From: Pedobacter sp. BMA
GTDB taxonomy: Bacteria > Bacteroidota > Bacteroidia > Sphingobacteriales > Sphingobacteriaceae
Direction of reading: 5' to 3'
NCBI RefSeq assembly: GCF_001027745.1
Contig: NZ_LECU01000006.1
Location: forward strand, 124,001-188,000
DNA length: 64,000 nt
The translations under genes and the position numbers were made by a program. Shown here piece after piece: positions 1 to 6,093 of the stretch (position 1 is its first letter; each line of letters starts with the position of its first letter). The notes under the pieces were generated by a model. It worked only from the letters and a program-made list of their open reading frames with translations, had not been told where the DNA came from and ran no database searches.

Positions 1-338
1 TTGCTTATTTTATTAAAGAAACTTGATTTTAAATCACTAAAGAAAGTAATAACCGGTGGATGAAGAAAAAGTTGAATTGAAAACAACTTAGGCATTTCCA
101 CCTTCGCTTCAACCTGATGGCTATCTTTGACTTTTACCGTTACCTGTGTATTTTTACAGCAACCATCGTCTTTCTTTTCAGCAGGAATATCTTTGCAGAA
201 CTTACAGGATACAGCATTACTGAACAGTTTAACATTTTCGAGCTTCCCGCCGCAAAAATGTAAACTTAAAGCCAAACCCATAACACTTACCGTATACAAT
301 ACGGCTAAAGAAAGTGCTATTTTTTGTTTTAACTTCAT
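1..338 (-). CDS. HYC_CC_PP family small protein (3' end cut by window edge)
   Basis: The minus strand is open from an ATG at 338 to the left edge, so the C-terminus is missing. The N-terminus looks like a membrane-anchored signal segment (residues 5-26). It is followed by His-Phe-Cys at 27-29, a CxxC at 45-48, a Cys-Cys pair at 60-61 and a His-Pro-Pro at 93-95. This order matches the Bacteroidota HYC_CC_PP family, a small exported cysteine-rich protein of unknown role; metal binding is only a guess. A TACCTTTG -7 box (344-351, minus) lies 5 nt ahead of the ATG. An open stretch on the opposite strand (127-405) has no recognisable features and is treated as a shadow. Confidence 0.72.
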   Translation of the reverse strand, partial: MKLKQKIALSLAVLYTVSVMGLALSLHFCGGKLENVKLFSNAVSCKFCKDIPAEKKDDGCCKNTQVTVKVKDSHQVEAKVEMPKLFSIQLFLHPPVITFFSDLKSSFFNKIS

Positions 339-387
339 TATTACAAAGGTAAAGCAAAAAAAACCGAATAACATTGCCTTTTATTTA

Positions 388-415
388 TTGAATTTCATTT
401 TTTAAAGTAATTTAG
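388..415 (+). promoter_or_regulatory. Candidate Bacteroidota promoter for the cyclophilin gene
   Basis: TTG at 388-390, a 17-nt spacer and TAATTTAG at 408-415 resemble the Bacteroidota -33/-7 promoter (TTTG / TAnnTTTG) with one mismatch in the -7 box. It lies 18 nt before the ATG at 434. Confidence 0.4.
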
Positions 416-433
416 CCTTAAACACCGTTTAAA

Positions 434-1138
434 ATGAAGAAATTACTCCTGCTGATTGGGTTACTTACCACATTATCTACTTTTGCCTCAAAGCCAAAAA
501 ATCAATATATCAAGATTAAATCTGAGTTTGGTGAATGCATTATCAAACTGTATAATGAAACGCCTCTTCACCGCGATAACTTTTTAAAGCTGACAAAAGA
601 TGGTTATTTTAACGGTACTTTATTTCACCGGGTGATTAAGGATTTTATGATACAGGGCGGCGATCCCGATTCAAGGAATGCAAAACCTGATAGTTTGCTG
701 GGCGAAGGTGGGCCGAAATATACCATCCCTGCAGAATTCAGAGACAGCCTGTTCCATAAAAAGGGTGTGCTTGCTGCTGCCAGAGAAGGCGATATAATCA
801 ATCCTGAAAAAGCATCAAGCGGAAGCCAGTTCTATCTGGTGCAGGGAAAGGTTTTTACCGATGAGCAGTTAAATAGTCTCGAAGAAAAAAGACTGAAACA
901 TAAAATTCCTGACTGGCAAAGACTCGTATATAAAACTATTGGTGGTACACCTCATTTAGACCGGAACTACACTGTTTTCGGGGAGATTATTTCGGGGTTG
1001 GATATGGTAGATAAAATTGCAATGCTAACTACTGACAAAAATAACAGGCCTAAACAGGATGTTAAAATGGATATCACAATTTTAAAGAAACGGGAAGTTA
1101 AGAAACTTGAGAAGGCATTAGCAAGTCAGCTTTCGTAA
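434..1138 (+). CDS. Exported cyclophilin-type peptidyl-prolyl isomerase
   Basis: This 234-residue protein catalyses cis-trans isomerisation of Xaa-Pro bonds, probably in the periplasm. Residues 1-18 form a signal peptide (Lys-Lys start, leucine-rich core, Ala-Ser end). The cyclophilin fold follows, with the active-site segment FHRVIKDFMIQGGDP near residues 65-80 carrying the catalytic Arg, and the conserved SGSQFYLVQG near 134-143. An insertion around 146-170 (the Glu/Lys-rich segment after FTDEQ) is longer than in E. coli PpiA and is common in Bacteroidota members. The gene is monocistronic, convergent with the toxin gene, and ends 11 nt before that gene's stop. Confidence 0.93.
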   Translation: MKKLLLLIGLLTTLSTFASKPKNQYIKIKSEFGECIIKLYNETPLHRDNFLKLTKDGYFNGTLFHRVIKDFMIQGGDPDSRNAKPDSLLGEGGPKYTIPAEFRDSLFHKKGVLAAAREGDIINPEKASSGSQFYLVQGKVFTDEQLNSLEEKRLKHKIPDWQRLVYKTIGGTPHLDRNYTVFGEIISGLDMVDKIAMLTTDKNNRPKQDVKMDITILKKREVKKLEKALASQLS

Positions 1139-1149
1139 AAATGAGACCG

Positions 1150-1440
1150 TTATTTAGATATTAGTGGTTCCCGACGGTTGTCATAGAAATATAATAAGTA
1201 TATTCTATCGTTTTGGATCTCGTAAAAGATAGAAGTCAAACTGGTTATATTTCCTTTTCTAAATCTTTCTGATGAAAGGGATTCAAAAATTTCCGGGTGA
1301 CTTCTGATTATAGAAATAACTTTATTGGTCTGTTTCAAAAATTTCTTTGATGAGGTTTCTCCAAATCGGTCGTAAATAAACCAAAAAATCGCATCAAAAG
1401 TCTCTTTTGCCTCATCACTCCAAAATATTTCAAAAGTCAT
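1150..1440 (-). CDS. RelE/ParE-superfamily toxin
   Basis: This 96-residue basic protein has the pattern of ParE/RelE toxins: an N-terminal WSDEAKETFD helix, a helical hairpin, and a C-terminal strand block (IYLLYFYDNRREP) with arginines where such toxins carry functional residues. Members either cleave ribosome-bound mRNA (RelE) or poison gyrase (ParE); the sequence alone does not decide which. The start codon overlaps the stop of the upstream antitoxin (ATGA), the usual translational coupling of type II modules. An inactive module cannot be excluded. Confidence 0.82.
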   Translation of the reverse strand: MTFEIFWSDEAKETFDAIFWFIYDRFGETSSKKFLKQTNKVISIIRSHPEIFESLSSERFRKGNITSLTSIFYEIQNDRIYLLYFYDNRREPLISK

Positions 1441-1664
1441 AGGTATTTGTTATACAATTTCATCACCTCGTCATGAGGTGTAAATTTTCCCTCTTCAACT
1501 TGTTTCATTCCTCTTTTAATACCCTCCTGAACGTGTAATGGTAAATCTTCCAAAATAAACTTCTCATTACTGCTTAAAAGCATGTCTAATTCCGACAAAA
1601 GATTTTCATCATTAGTTTCGAAGACTTTTTTAGCGATTTCAATTTTTAATTCTTCTATGCTCAT
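1437..1664 (-). CDS. Antitoxin of the RelE/ParE module
   Basis: This acidic protein of about 75 residues is encoded immediately before the toxin and overlaps it by 4 nt. The C-terminal part (PLHVQEGIKRGMKQVEEGKF, then THDE-like residues) resembles the small antitoxins paired with ParE-type toxins in Bacteroidota. No clear DNA-binding domain is seen, so autoregulation is uncertain. A start two codons upstream (TTG at 1670) is possible. The ATG at 1664 is preferred because a TAAATTTG -7 box (1668-1675, minus) covers the TTG. That leaves only 3 nt between box and start. Confidence 0.75.
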   Translation of the reverse strand: MSIEELKIEIAKKVFETNDENLLSELDMLLSSNEKFILEDLPLHVQEGIKRGMKQVEEGKFTPHDEVMKLYNKYL

Positions 1665-1733
1665 AAACAAATTTAACGAAATGAAACTTCAATTACTATA
1701 GCCTGTCATCATTAATTTCTAAATTTACCACCA

Positions 1734-2501
1734 ATGAAAATCATCTCCTACAACGTTAATGGCATTCGGGCAGCCAGTACAAAAAATTTTTTCGGATGGT
1801 TACAAGCCACGGATGCAGACATGGTATGCTTGCAGGAGGTGAAAGCCTTGCCTGTGCAGATTCCTGAAATAATTGCTTTAATAGAGCAGCTAGGTTACCA
1901 TCATTATTGGTTTCCTGCTGAAAAAAAGGGATATAGTGGCGTGGCGATTCTTACGAGAATCAAACCTAATCATGTAGAATATGGTTGTGGAGAAGAATGG
2001 ATAGATAAAGAAGGAAGGATTTTAAGGGCCGATTTCGGCGATTTTTCTTTGATGAGTTTATATATGCCCTCAGGTTCAAGTGGTGACGAAAGACAGGTAA
2101 AGAAATATGATTTTATGCGGTTTTTCAACACCTATATAGGTGAGTTACGCAAGGAAATCCCGAATCTCATTGTGAGTGGCGATTATAATATCTGCCATAC
2201 TGCCATTGATATCCATAACCCGAAATCGAATGCGAATTCATCGGGTTTTTTACCTGAAGAACGGGAATGGATGCAGCTGTTTTTAGACAATGGTTTTATC
2301 GACACCTTTCGTCATTTTAATAAAGATCCACATCATTATACCTGGTGGAGTTACAGGGCTGGATCGAGAGGAAAGAATCTGGGCTGGCGAATCGACTATC
2401 ATTTAGCCACGCGACCAATGGAAAGCAGATTGAAAAACGTCAGGATTTTACCTGATGCGATCCATTCAGATCACTGTCCGGTTTTACTGGAACTGGATTA
2501 A
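1734..2501 (+). CDS. xth: Exodeoxyribonuclease III / AP endonuclease
   Basis: This 255-residue enzyme incises DNA 5' of abasic sites and degrades 3' ends in base-excision repair, using Mg2+. It opens with the family signature ISYNVNGIRAA, followed by CLQEVKA (metal-binding Glu near 35), SGDYNICHTAIDIHNP (catalytic Asp/Asn) and the terminal RIDYHLAT plus SDHCPV, whose His is the catalytic base. Its length equals the family norm. It ends convergently with the mini-ORF on the other strand, overlapping by 4 nt. Confidence 0.95.
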   Translation: MKIISYNVNGIRAASTKNFFGWLQATDADMVCLQEVKALPVQIPEIIALIEQLGYHHYWFPAEKKGYSGVAILTRIKPNHVEYGCGEEWIDKEGRILRADFGDFSLMSLYMPSGSSGDERQVKKYDFMRFFNTYIGELRKEIPNLIVSGDYNICHTAIDIHNPKSNANSSGFLPEEREWMQLFLDNGFIDTFRHFNKDPHHYTWWSYRAGSRGKNLGWRIDYHLATRPMESRLKNVRILPDAIHSDHCPVLLELD

Positions 2502-2656
2502 AGGTTTTCTGCCTCGTATTTTTCACCTGCCTTCAACATCAGCTCAATTTGCTTTAAATCGGCCGGTGTTAGCTCCTCTTTTTCCTGCAGTTCAAATACG
2601 GCAATCATGTTGTCTTCGTATTGTTTTTCTGTTTTGATAACGATTTCGTTTGCCAT
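2498..2656 (-). CDS. 52-residue HigA-like mini-protein
   Basis: A short ORF with ATG at 2656 and TAA at 2498-2500. It is acidic, and its N-terminal VIKTEKQYEDNMIAVFEL resembles the helical N-terminal segment of Bacteroidota HigA-type antitoxins. The helix-turn-helix part is absent. It starts 5 nt after the stop of the 5-formyl-THF cyclo-ligase gene on the same strand, so it is probably co-transcribed and coupled with it. It could be a degenerated antitoxin remnant or an independent small protein. No toxin partner lies next to it. Confidence 0.55.
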   Translation of the reverse strand: MANEIVIKTEKQYEDNMIAVFELQEKEELTPADLKQIELMLKAGEKYEAENL

Positions 2657-2661
2657 GATTG

Positions 2662-3222
2662 CTAAAATTTAATAATTGCTGTTGGTGTGATACAAAAATC
2701 AAGACGAATGTCGTGTTCACTTACGTCATCAATTTTTTCTATTGCAGGTGACAAAGATAAGCCTATTTTCCGAGCATTTAAATTTTCAAGGAAGCGGTCG
2801 TAAAACCCCTTTCCATACCCTACCCTGTAGCCCTTTTTATCAAAAGCGAGTAGCGGGATAAATATCAGATCAACCTCCCCGTTGTGAAGACCACCTTTTT
2901 GTGGTTCTAAGATGTTATAGATGTTTTTCTTCAAATCGTGTGGACCCAGATACTCATGATGGGTCATTAAAGCTGTTTCGAAATCTGCTTTTGGAACGAT
3001 AATTTTTATCTCCGGGTAGTTTTTTGCCAGCCAGTTAATGAGCAGAAATGTATCAGGCTCTCTTTTTTCGGTTATCGGTAAAAATATATGTATTGCTTTT
3101 ACATTACTGAAATCCAAAGTGGTAAACTGATCCAGCAAGCCTTTGTTTAGTAATTCATACTCATCCTCGCTAATTGCTAATCTGTCTGTTAAAGCTTGTT
3201 TCCTGATCACTGATTTTAACAT
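2662..3222 (-). CDS. 5-formyltetrahydrofolate cyclo-ligase
   Basis: This 186-residue enzyme performs the ATP-dependent conversion of 5-formyl-THF to 5,10-methenyl-THF, returning a storage or inhibitory folate to the one-carbon pool. It has an N-terminal basic helix (KSVIRKQAL), a central PITEKREPDT segment and the family ATP-binding signature GYRVGYGKGFYDRFL near residues 132-146. Its length is normal for the family. It leads a two-gene unit with the 52-residue mini-ORF. A second folate gene, purU, is found about 34 kb further on. Confidence 0.93.
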   Translation of the reverse strand: MLKSVIRKQALTDRLAISEDEYELLNKGLLDQFTTLDFSNVKAIHIFLPITEKREPDTFLLINWLAKNYPEIKIIVPKADFETALMTHHEYLGPHDLKKNIYNILEPQKGGLHNGEVDLIFIPLLAFDKKGYRVGYGKGFYDRFLENLNARKIGLSLSPAIEKIDDVSEHDIRLDFCITPTAIIKF

Positions 3223-3278
3223 GGTATCGATTTAGGTAACTAATGCGACTGTACGCTTATTTGTTTGAAAAAACGGTT

Positions 3279-3307
3279 TAAAACAAAAAGCCCCGCAATG
3301 CGAGGCT
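3279..3307 (-). terminator. Rho-independent terminator after the first efp copy
   Basis: On the minus strand an 8-bp stem (AGCCUCGC / GCGGGGCU, one G-U pair) with a 3-nt loop is followed by TTTTTGTTTT. It lies 18 nt beyond the stop of the EF-P gene at 3326. Confidence 0.8.
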
Positions 3308-3325
3308 CATGATCAATCTTATAGA

Positions 3326-3886
3326 TTATTTTACGCGCTCAACATACTCTCCTGTGCGTGTATCAATCTTAATTTTATCGCCCTGATTAACAAACATCGG
3401 AACTTTCACTTCAACACCATTTTCAAGAGTGGCTGCTTTTAGCGCATTTGTAGAAGTATCCCCTTTAACTGCAGGTTCAGAATAGGTAATTTCGAACTCA
3501 GCAAAGTTTGGCAGCTGACCCATAATTGCCTCGTCGCTTTCCATTGAAACGATAACACTCATTCCTTCTTTCAGGAATTTAATTGCTGAACCAAATAATG
3601 ATTTTTCAACATTATATTGCTCGTAGGAGTTATTGTCCATTACTACTAAATAGTCTCCATCTTCATATAAATATTGATAGTCGTTGGTTTCTACACGGCA
3701 GATTTCAACAGCCTCATCGGTATTCATACGTGCTTCAACAATTCTACCTGTTTTAATATTGCGGAATTTACCAGTATAAAAAGCGCCGCCTTTACCTGGC
3801 GTACGGTGATTCCATTCGTCGACAGTAACCAGTTCGTTATTTACACGAAGAATGTTACCTGTTTTAATTTCTGATGCTTTAGCCAT
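3326..3886 (-). CDS. efp: Elongation factor P, lysine-loop paralogue
   Basis: This 186-residue protein has the three beta-barrel EF-P architecture. It binds between P and E sites of the ribosome and relieves stalling at polyproline. The N-terminal KOW-like barrel carries the loop TPGKGGAF with Lys32 at the tip, where E. coli EF-P has its modified lysine. The middle and C-terminal OB domains contain NDYQYLYEDGDYLVVMDN and KGDTSTNA, and the end is TRTGEYVERVK. A second copy lies 101 nt upstream on the same strand. This copy has its own TACCTTTG -7 box (3932-3939, minus) and a terminator after it. The lysine-modifying enzyme is not in the window. Confidence 0.93.
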   Translation of the reverse strand: MAKASEIKTGNILRVNNELVTVDEWNHRTPGKGGAFYTGKFRNIKTGRIVEARMNTDEAVEICRVETNDYQYLYEDGDYLVVMDNNSYEQYNVEKSLFGSAIKFLKEGMSVIVSMESDEAIMGQLPNFAEFEITYSEPAVKGDTSTNALKAATLENGVEVKVPMFVNQGDKIKIDTRTGEYVERVK

Positions 3887-3987
3887 ATTATTTGATCCTA
3901 TTTGGATTTATGTTTCTTTTTTTTGTGACGGCAAAGGTAAAATTATTTTAACAAAAACCTATGCCGGTAAGGGCTAAGGGATTAAGC

Positions 3988-4548
3988 TTACTTTACCCGT
4001 TCCATGTAATCGCCGGTTTTGGTATCTACCTTAACCTTGTCGCCCTGATTAATAAATAACGGCACCCTGATTTCTGCCCCTGTTTCAACAGTAGCATATT
4101 TCTGTGCACTCGTGGAGGTATCGCCTTTTACAGCTGGTTCTGTATAAGTGATTTCCAGTTCAACGCTGTTGGGTAACTGGGCAACTATGGGTTCATCGCT
4201 TTCAAAAGCAATGGTAACGTTCATTCCCTCTTTTAAAAACTTAATTGAGCTTCCGAAGAGTAGTTTTGGGATATTGTATTGTTCGAAAGTGTTGTTATCC
4301 ATCACAACCAGATAATCACCATCTTCATACAAATACTGATAATCGTTGGTTTCTACCCTACAAATCGTTACTTCTTCATCTGTACGAAAACGGTATTCTA
4401 CAATTTTTCCTGTTTTTACATTACGCATGCGCGCCTGATAGAATGCCCTTAAATTTCCGGGGGTCCGGTGAATATACTCTTCAACGCTTACCAGCTCTCC
4501 GTTAAAACGAAGAACGTTCCCGCCTTTTACTTCAGATGCTTTTGCCAT
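3988..4548 (-). CDS. efp: Elongation factor P, asparagine-loop paralogue
   Basis: This 186-residue EF-P is collinear with its neighbour, with no gaps, and clearly paralogous (shared MAKASE start, NDYQYLYEDGDYLVVMDNN, AVKGDTST and the TGxYxERVK end). Its functional loop reads TPGNLRAF: residue 32 is Asn, and an Arg sits two positions later. It therefore lacks both the Lys used by EpmA or deoxyhypusine-type modification and the Arg at position 32 used by EarP rhamnosylation. It may act unmodified, as some EF-Ps do, or have a specialised role. A TAACTTTG box at 4583-4590 (minus) may drive it. Confidence 0.92.
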   Translation of the reverse strand: MAKASEVKGGNVLRFNGELVSVEEYIHRTPGNLRAFYQARMRNVKTGKIVEYRFRTDEEVTICRVETNDYQYLYEDGDYLVVMDNNTFEQYNIPKLLFGSSIKFLKEGMNVTIAFESDEPIVAQLPNSVELEITYTEPAVKGDTSTSAQKYATVETGAEIRVPLFINQGDKVKVDTKTGDYMERVK

Positions 4549-4684
4549 TATATTATTAAATGTTATGTTAATTCCGAAACATCAAAGTTAAAAAATGAAT
4601 TCTGATTTGAAAAAGCAAAAACCTATTTATCAGTTGGTGAGAATGATTGAGCAGGGCTTTAAAAAAACAAGAGATTTATAATGG

Positions 4685-4720
4685 CTATAATTAATTTGTA
4701 AATTATAGTTTTTAACTATA
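4685..4720. promoter_or_regulatory. Nested inverted repeats, possible OxyR-like operator
   Basis: CTATAATT (4685-4692) and AATTATAG (4701-4708) form an 8-8-8 inverted repeat. TATAGTT (4704-4710), TTT and AACTATA (4714-4720) form a second, overlapping one. Within it, ATAG-N7-CTAT (4705-4719) has the spacing and internal T/A of one OxyR half-operator. The second half-site is not preserved. It lies 40 nt upstream of the peroxiredoxin promoter, which makes a peroxide regulator plausible but unproven. The rest of the 4549-4759 gap holds only the probable efp promoter. Confidence 0.35.
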
Positions 4721-4759
4721 TCTATATCAATAAATACAATGAACTATTAGTTATCTGCG

Positions 4760-4791
4760 TTTGATTGACTGATGAATTCACCGTACCTTTG
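4760..4791 (+). promoter_or_regulatory. Bacteroidota-type promoter of the peroxiredoxin operon
   Basis: TTTG at 4760-4763, a 20-nt spacer and TACCTTTG at 4784-4791 match the Bacteroidota housekeeping promoter fully. The start codon at 4818 is 26 nt downstream. Confidence 0.75.
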
Positions 4792-4817
4792 TGGCACAAA
4801 ATTAAAGACAACAAATT

Positions 4818-5450
4818 ATGGCAATAGTAGGTAAAAAATTCCCGAGTGTTAGTATTGATGCAATGTCAGACATGGGTGATGACTTGAAGCTCAATGTATT
4901 TGAAGAAGCTGTAAGCAAAAATAAAAAAGTATTGTTATTCTGGTATCCAAAAGATTTTACTTTTGTTTGTCCTACAGAATTGCACGCTTTCCAAGCTGCT
5001 TTGCCTGAGTTTGAGCAAAGAAATACCATTGTAATCGGTGCTTCCTGCGATACAAATGAAGTTCATTTTGCATGGTTAAATACACCAAAAGATAATGGTG
5101 GTATTGAAGGCGTAACCTATCCTATCTTAGCTGATACACACAGACAGCTTTCTGGTATTTTAGATATATTAGATCAGGAAGTTAACTATGACGAAGAAGG
5201 AAACGAATCTTTCTCTGGTTCGAACGTAACTTTCAGAGCCACTTATTTAATTGATGAAACAGGTAAAGTATTCCACGAAAGTGTTAACGATATGCCATTG
5301 GGTAGAAACGTTAAAGAATATTTACGTTTGATTGATGCTTATGCTCACGTTCAGAAGCATGGTGAAGTTTGTCCTGCAAACTGGGAAGAAGGCAAAGAAG
5401 CAATGAATGCAAACAGAACTGGTGTAGCAGAATATTTAGCTGCCAACTAA
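4818..5450 (+). CDS. Typical 2-Cys peroxiredoxin (AhpC/TSA family)
   Basis: This 210-residue thiol peroxidase reduces H2O2 and organic or peroxynitrite peroxides. Peroxidatic Cys51 lies in DFTFVCPTE. Resolving Cys185 lies in HGEVCPANW, so this is a typical 2-Cys homodimeric enzyme. An additional Cys occurs in GASCDTNEVHF. It is first in a three-gene operon with a thioredoxin-like protein (14 nt downstream) and DUF6952, which probably supply its reductant. The strong promoter and possible peroxide operator upstream suggest oxidative-stress control. Confidence 0.95.
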   Translation: MAIVGKKFPSVSIDAMSDMGDDLKLNVFEEAVSKNKKVLLFWYPKDFTFVCPTELHAFQAALPEFEQRNTIVIGASCDTNEVHFAWLNTPKDNGGIEGVTYPILADTHRQLSGILDILDQEVNYDEEGNESFSGSNVTFRATYLIDETGKVFHESVNDMPLGRNVKEYLRLIDAYAHVQKHGEVCPANWEEGKEAMNANRTGVAEYLAAN

Positions 5451-5464
5451 TTAAATAAAACATT

Positions 5465-5773
5465 ATGTTTTTAGAATTAACAGAAGATAATCTTCAACAG
5501 TATTTAGCCGATCATTCGAAAGTTATGGTTCAGTATGCTGCATCATGGTGTGGTAACTGCAGAATCATGAAACCAAAGTTTAAAAAACTGGCTTCAGAAA
5601 ATGAGGATGTAGCTTTCTTAATTGTTGATGCAGAGAAACTTCCGAATTCACGCAAATTCGCAAACGTTGATAATTTACCGACTTTTGCTGCATTTGAAGG
5701 TGGAAATCTGGTTGATCAGGTGCAAACCAACAAGGCTGAAGGTTTAGTAGAATTATTTAATAAAATAAAGTAA
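5465..5773 (+). CDS. Thioredoxin-family protein with CGNC active site
   Basis: This 102-residue single-domain thioredoxin fold has active-site WCGNC at 28-32 in place of WCGPC, and the cis-Pro motif LPTF near 73-76. It has no signal peptide, so it should be cytoplasmic. Its position between a 2-Cys peroxiredoxin and DUF6952 suggests it is the dedicated electron donor of the peroxiredoxin. The Asn in the CxxC may shift its redox potential relative to housekeeping thioredoxin. Its stop overlaps the next start (TAATG). Confidence 0.9.
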   Translation: MFLELTEDNLQQYLADHSKVMVQYAASWCGNCRIMKPKFKKLASENEDVAFLIVDAEKLPNSRKFANVDNLPTFAAFEGGNLVDQVQTNKAEGLVELFNKIK

Positions 5774-6021
5774 TGAAGATTCCGGTTATCAGACAATTAT
5801 TTCAAAATACCACTCCAGCACAACTGGAGACCACTTTAGAGGTTTTAGAGGCATTTTGTGAATTTAGAGGGGTGAGTGAGCATGAGGTTGATGTTGCGGG
5901 CGAAATGATTACCAATATTTGTGGTGCGCTTGAGGTACATCAAATGGTAAGTGAAGGTGCTGCTGAGAAAGATGCGCTAAACGCCTTCGGTCAGAAAGTA
6001 ATGGGATCGATTGACAGATAA
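5773..6021 (+). CDS. DUF6952 family protein
   Basis: This 82-residue acidic, mainly helical protein has two cysteines (Cys29 and Cys50). It belongs to a small Bacteroidota family (DUF6952 as I recognise it) with no established function. It is translationally coupled to the thioredoxin (TAATG) and ends before a strong terminator, so it forms part of the peroxiredoxin operon. A role in peroxide defence is inferred from context only. Confidence 0.75.
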   Translation: MKIPVIRQLFQNTTPAQLETTLEVLEAFCEFRGVSEHEVDVAGEMITNICGALEVHQMVSEGAAEKDALNAFGQKVMGSIDR

Positions 6022-6050
6022 TTCTCTTTAATCAGACTCTTTGAAATATT

Positions 6051-6087
6051 AAGCCCTCTCAGGTATTATCTGAGAGGGCTTATTTTT
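6051..6087. terminator. Bidirectional terminator between peroxiredoxin operon and ppc
   Basis: A perfect 12-bp stem, AAGCCCTCTCAG / CTGAGAGGGCTT, has a 7-nt loop and is followed by ATTTTTT on the plus strand. The genes converge here (stops at 6021 and 6094), so it probably serves both. Confidence 0.88.
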
Positions 6088-6093
6088 TAATGT

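Noticed and set aside
127..405. Plus-strand open frame opposite the HYC_CC_PP gene
   Set aside because: It is the shadow of the minus-strand gene, which has a promoter box and recognisable cysteine motifs.
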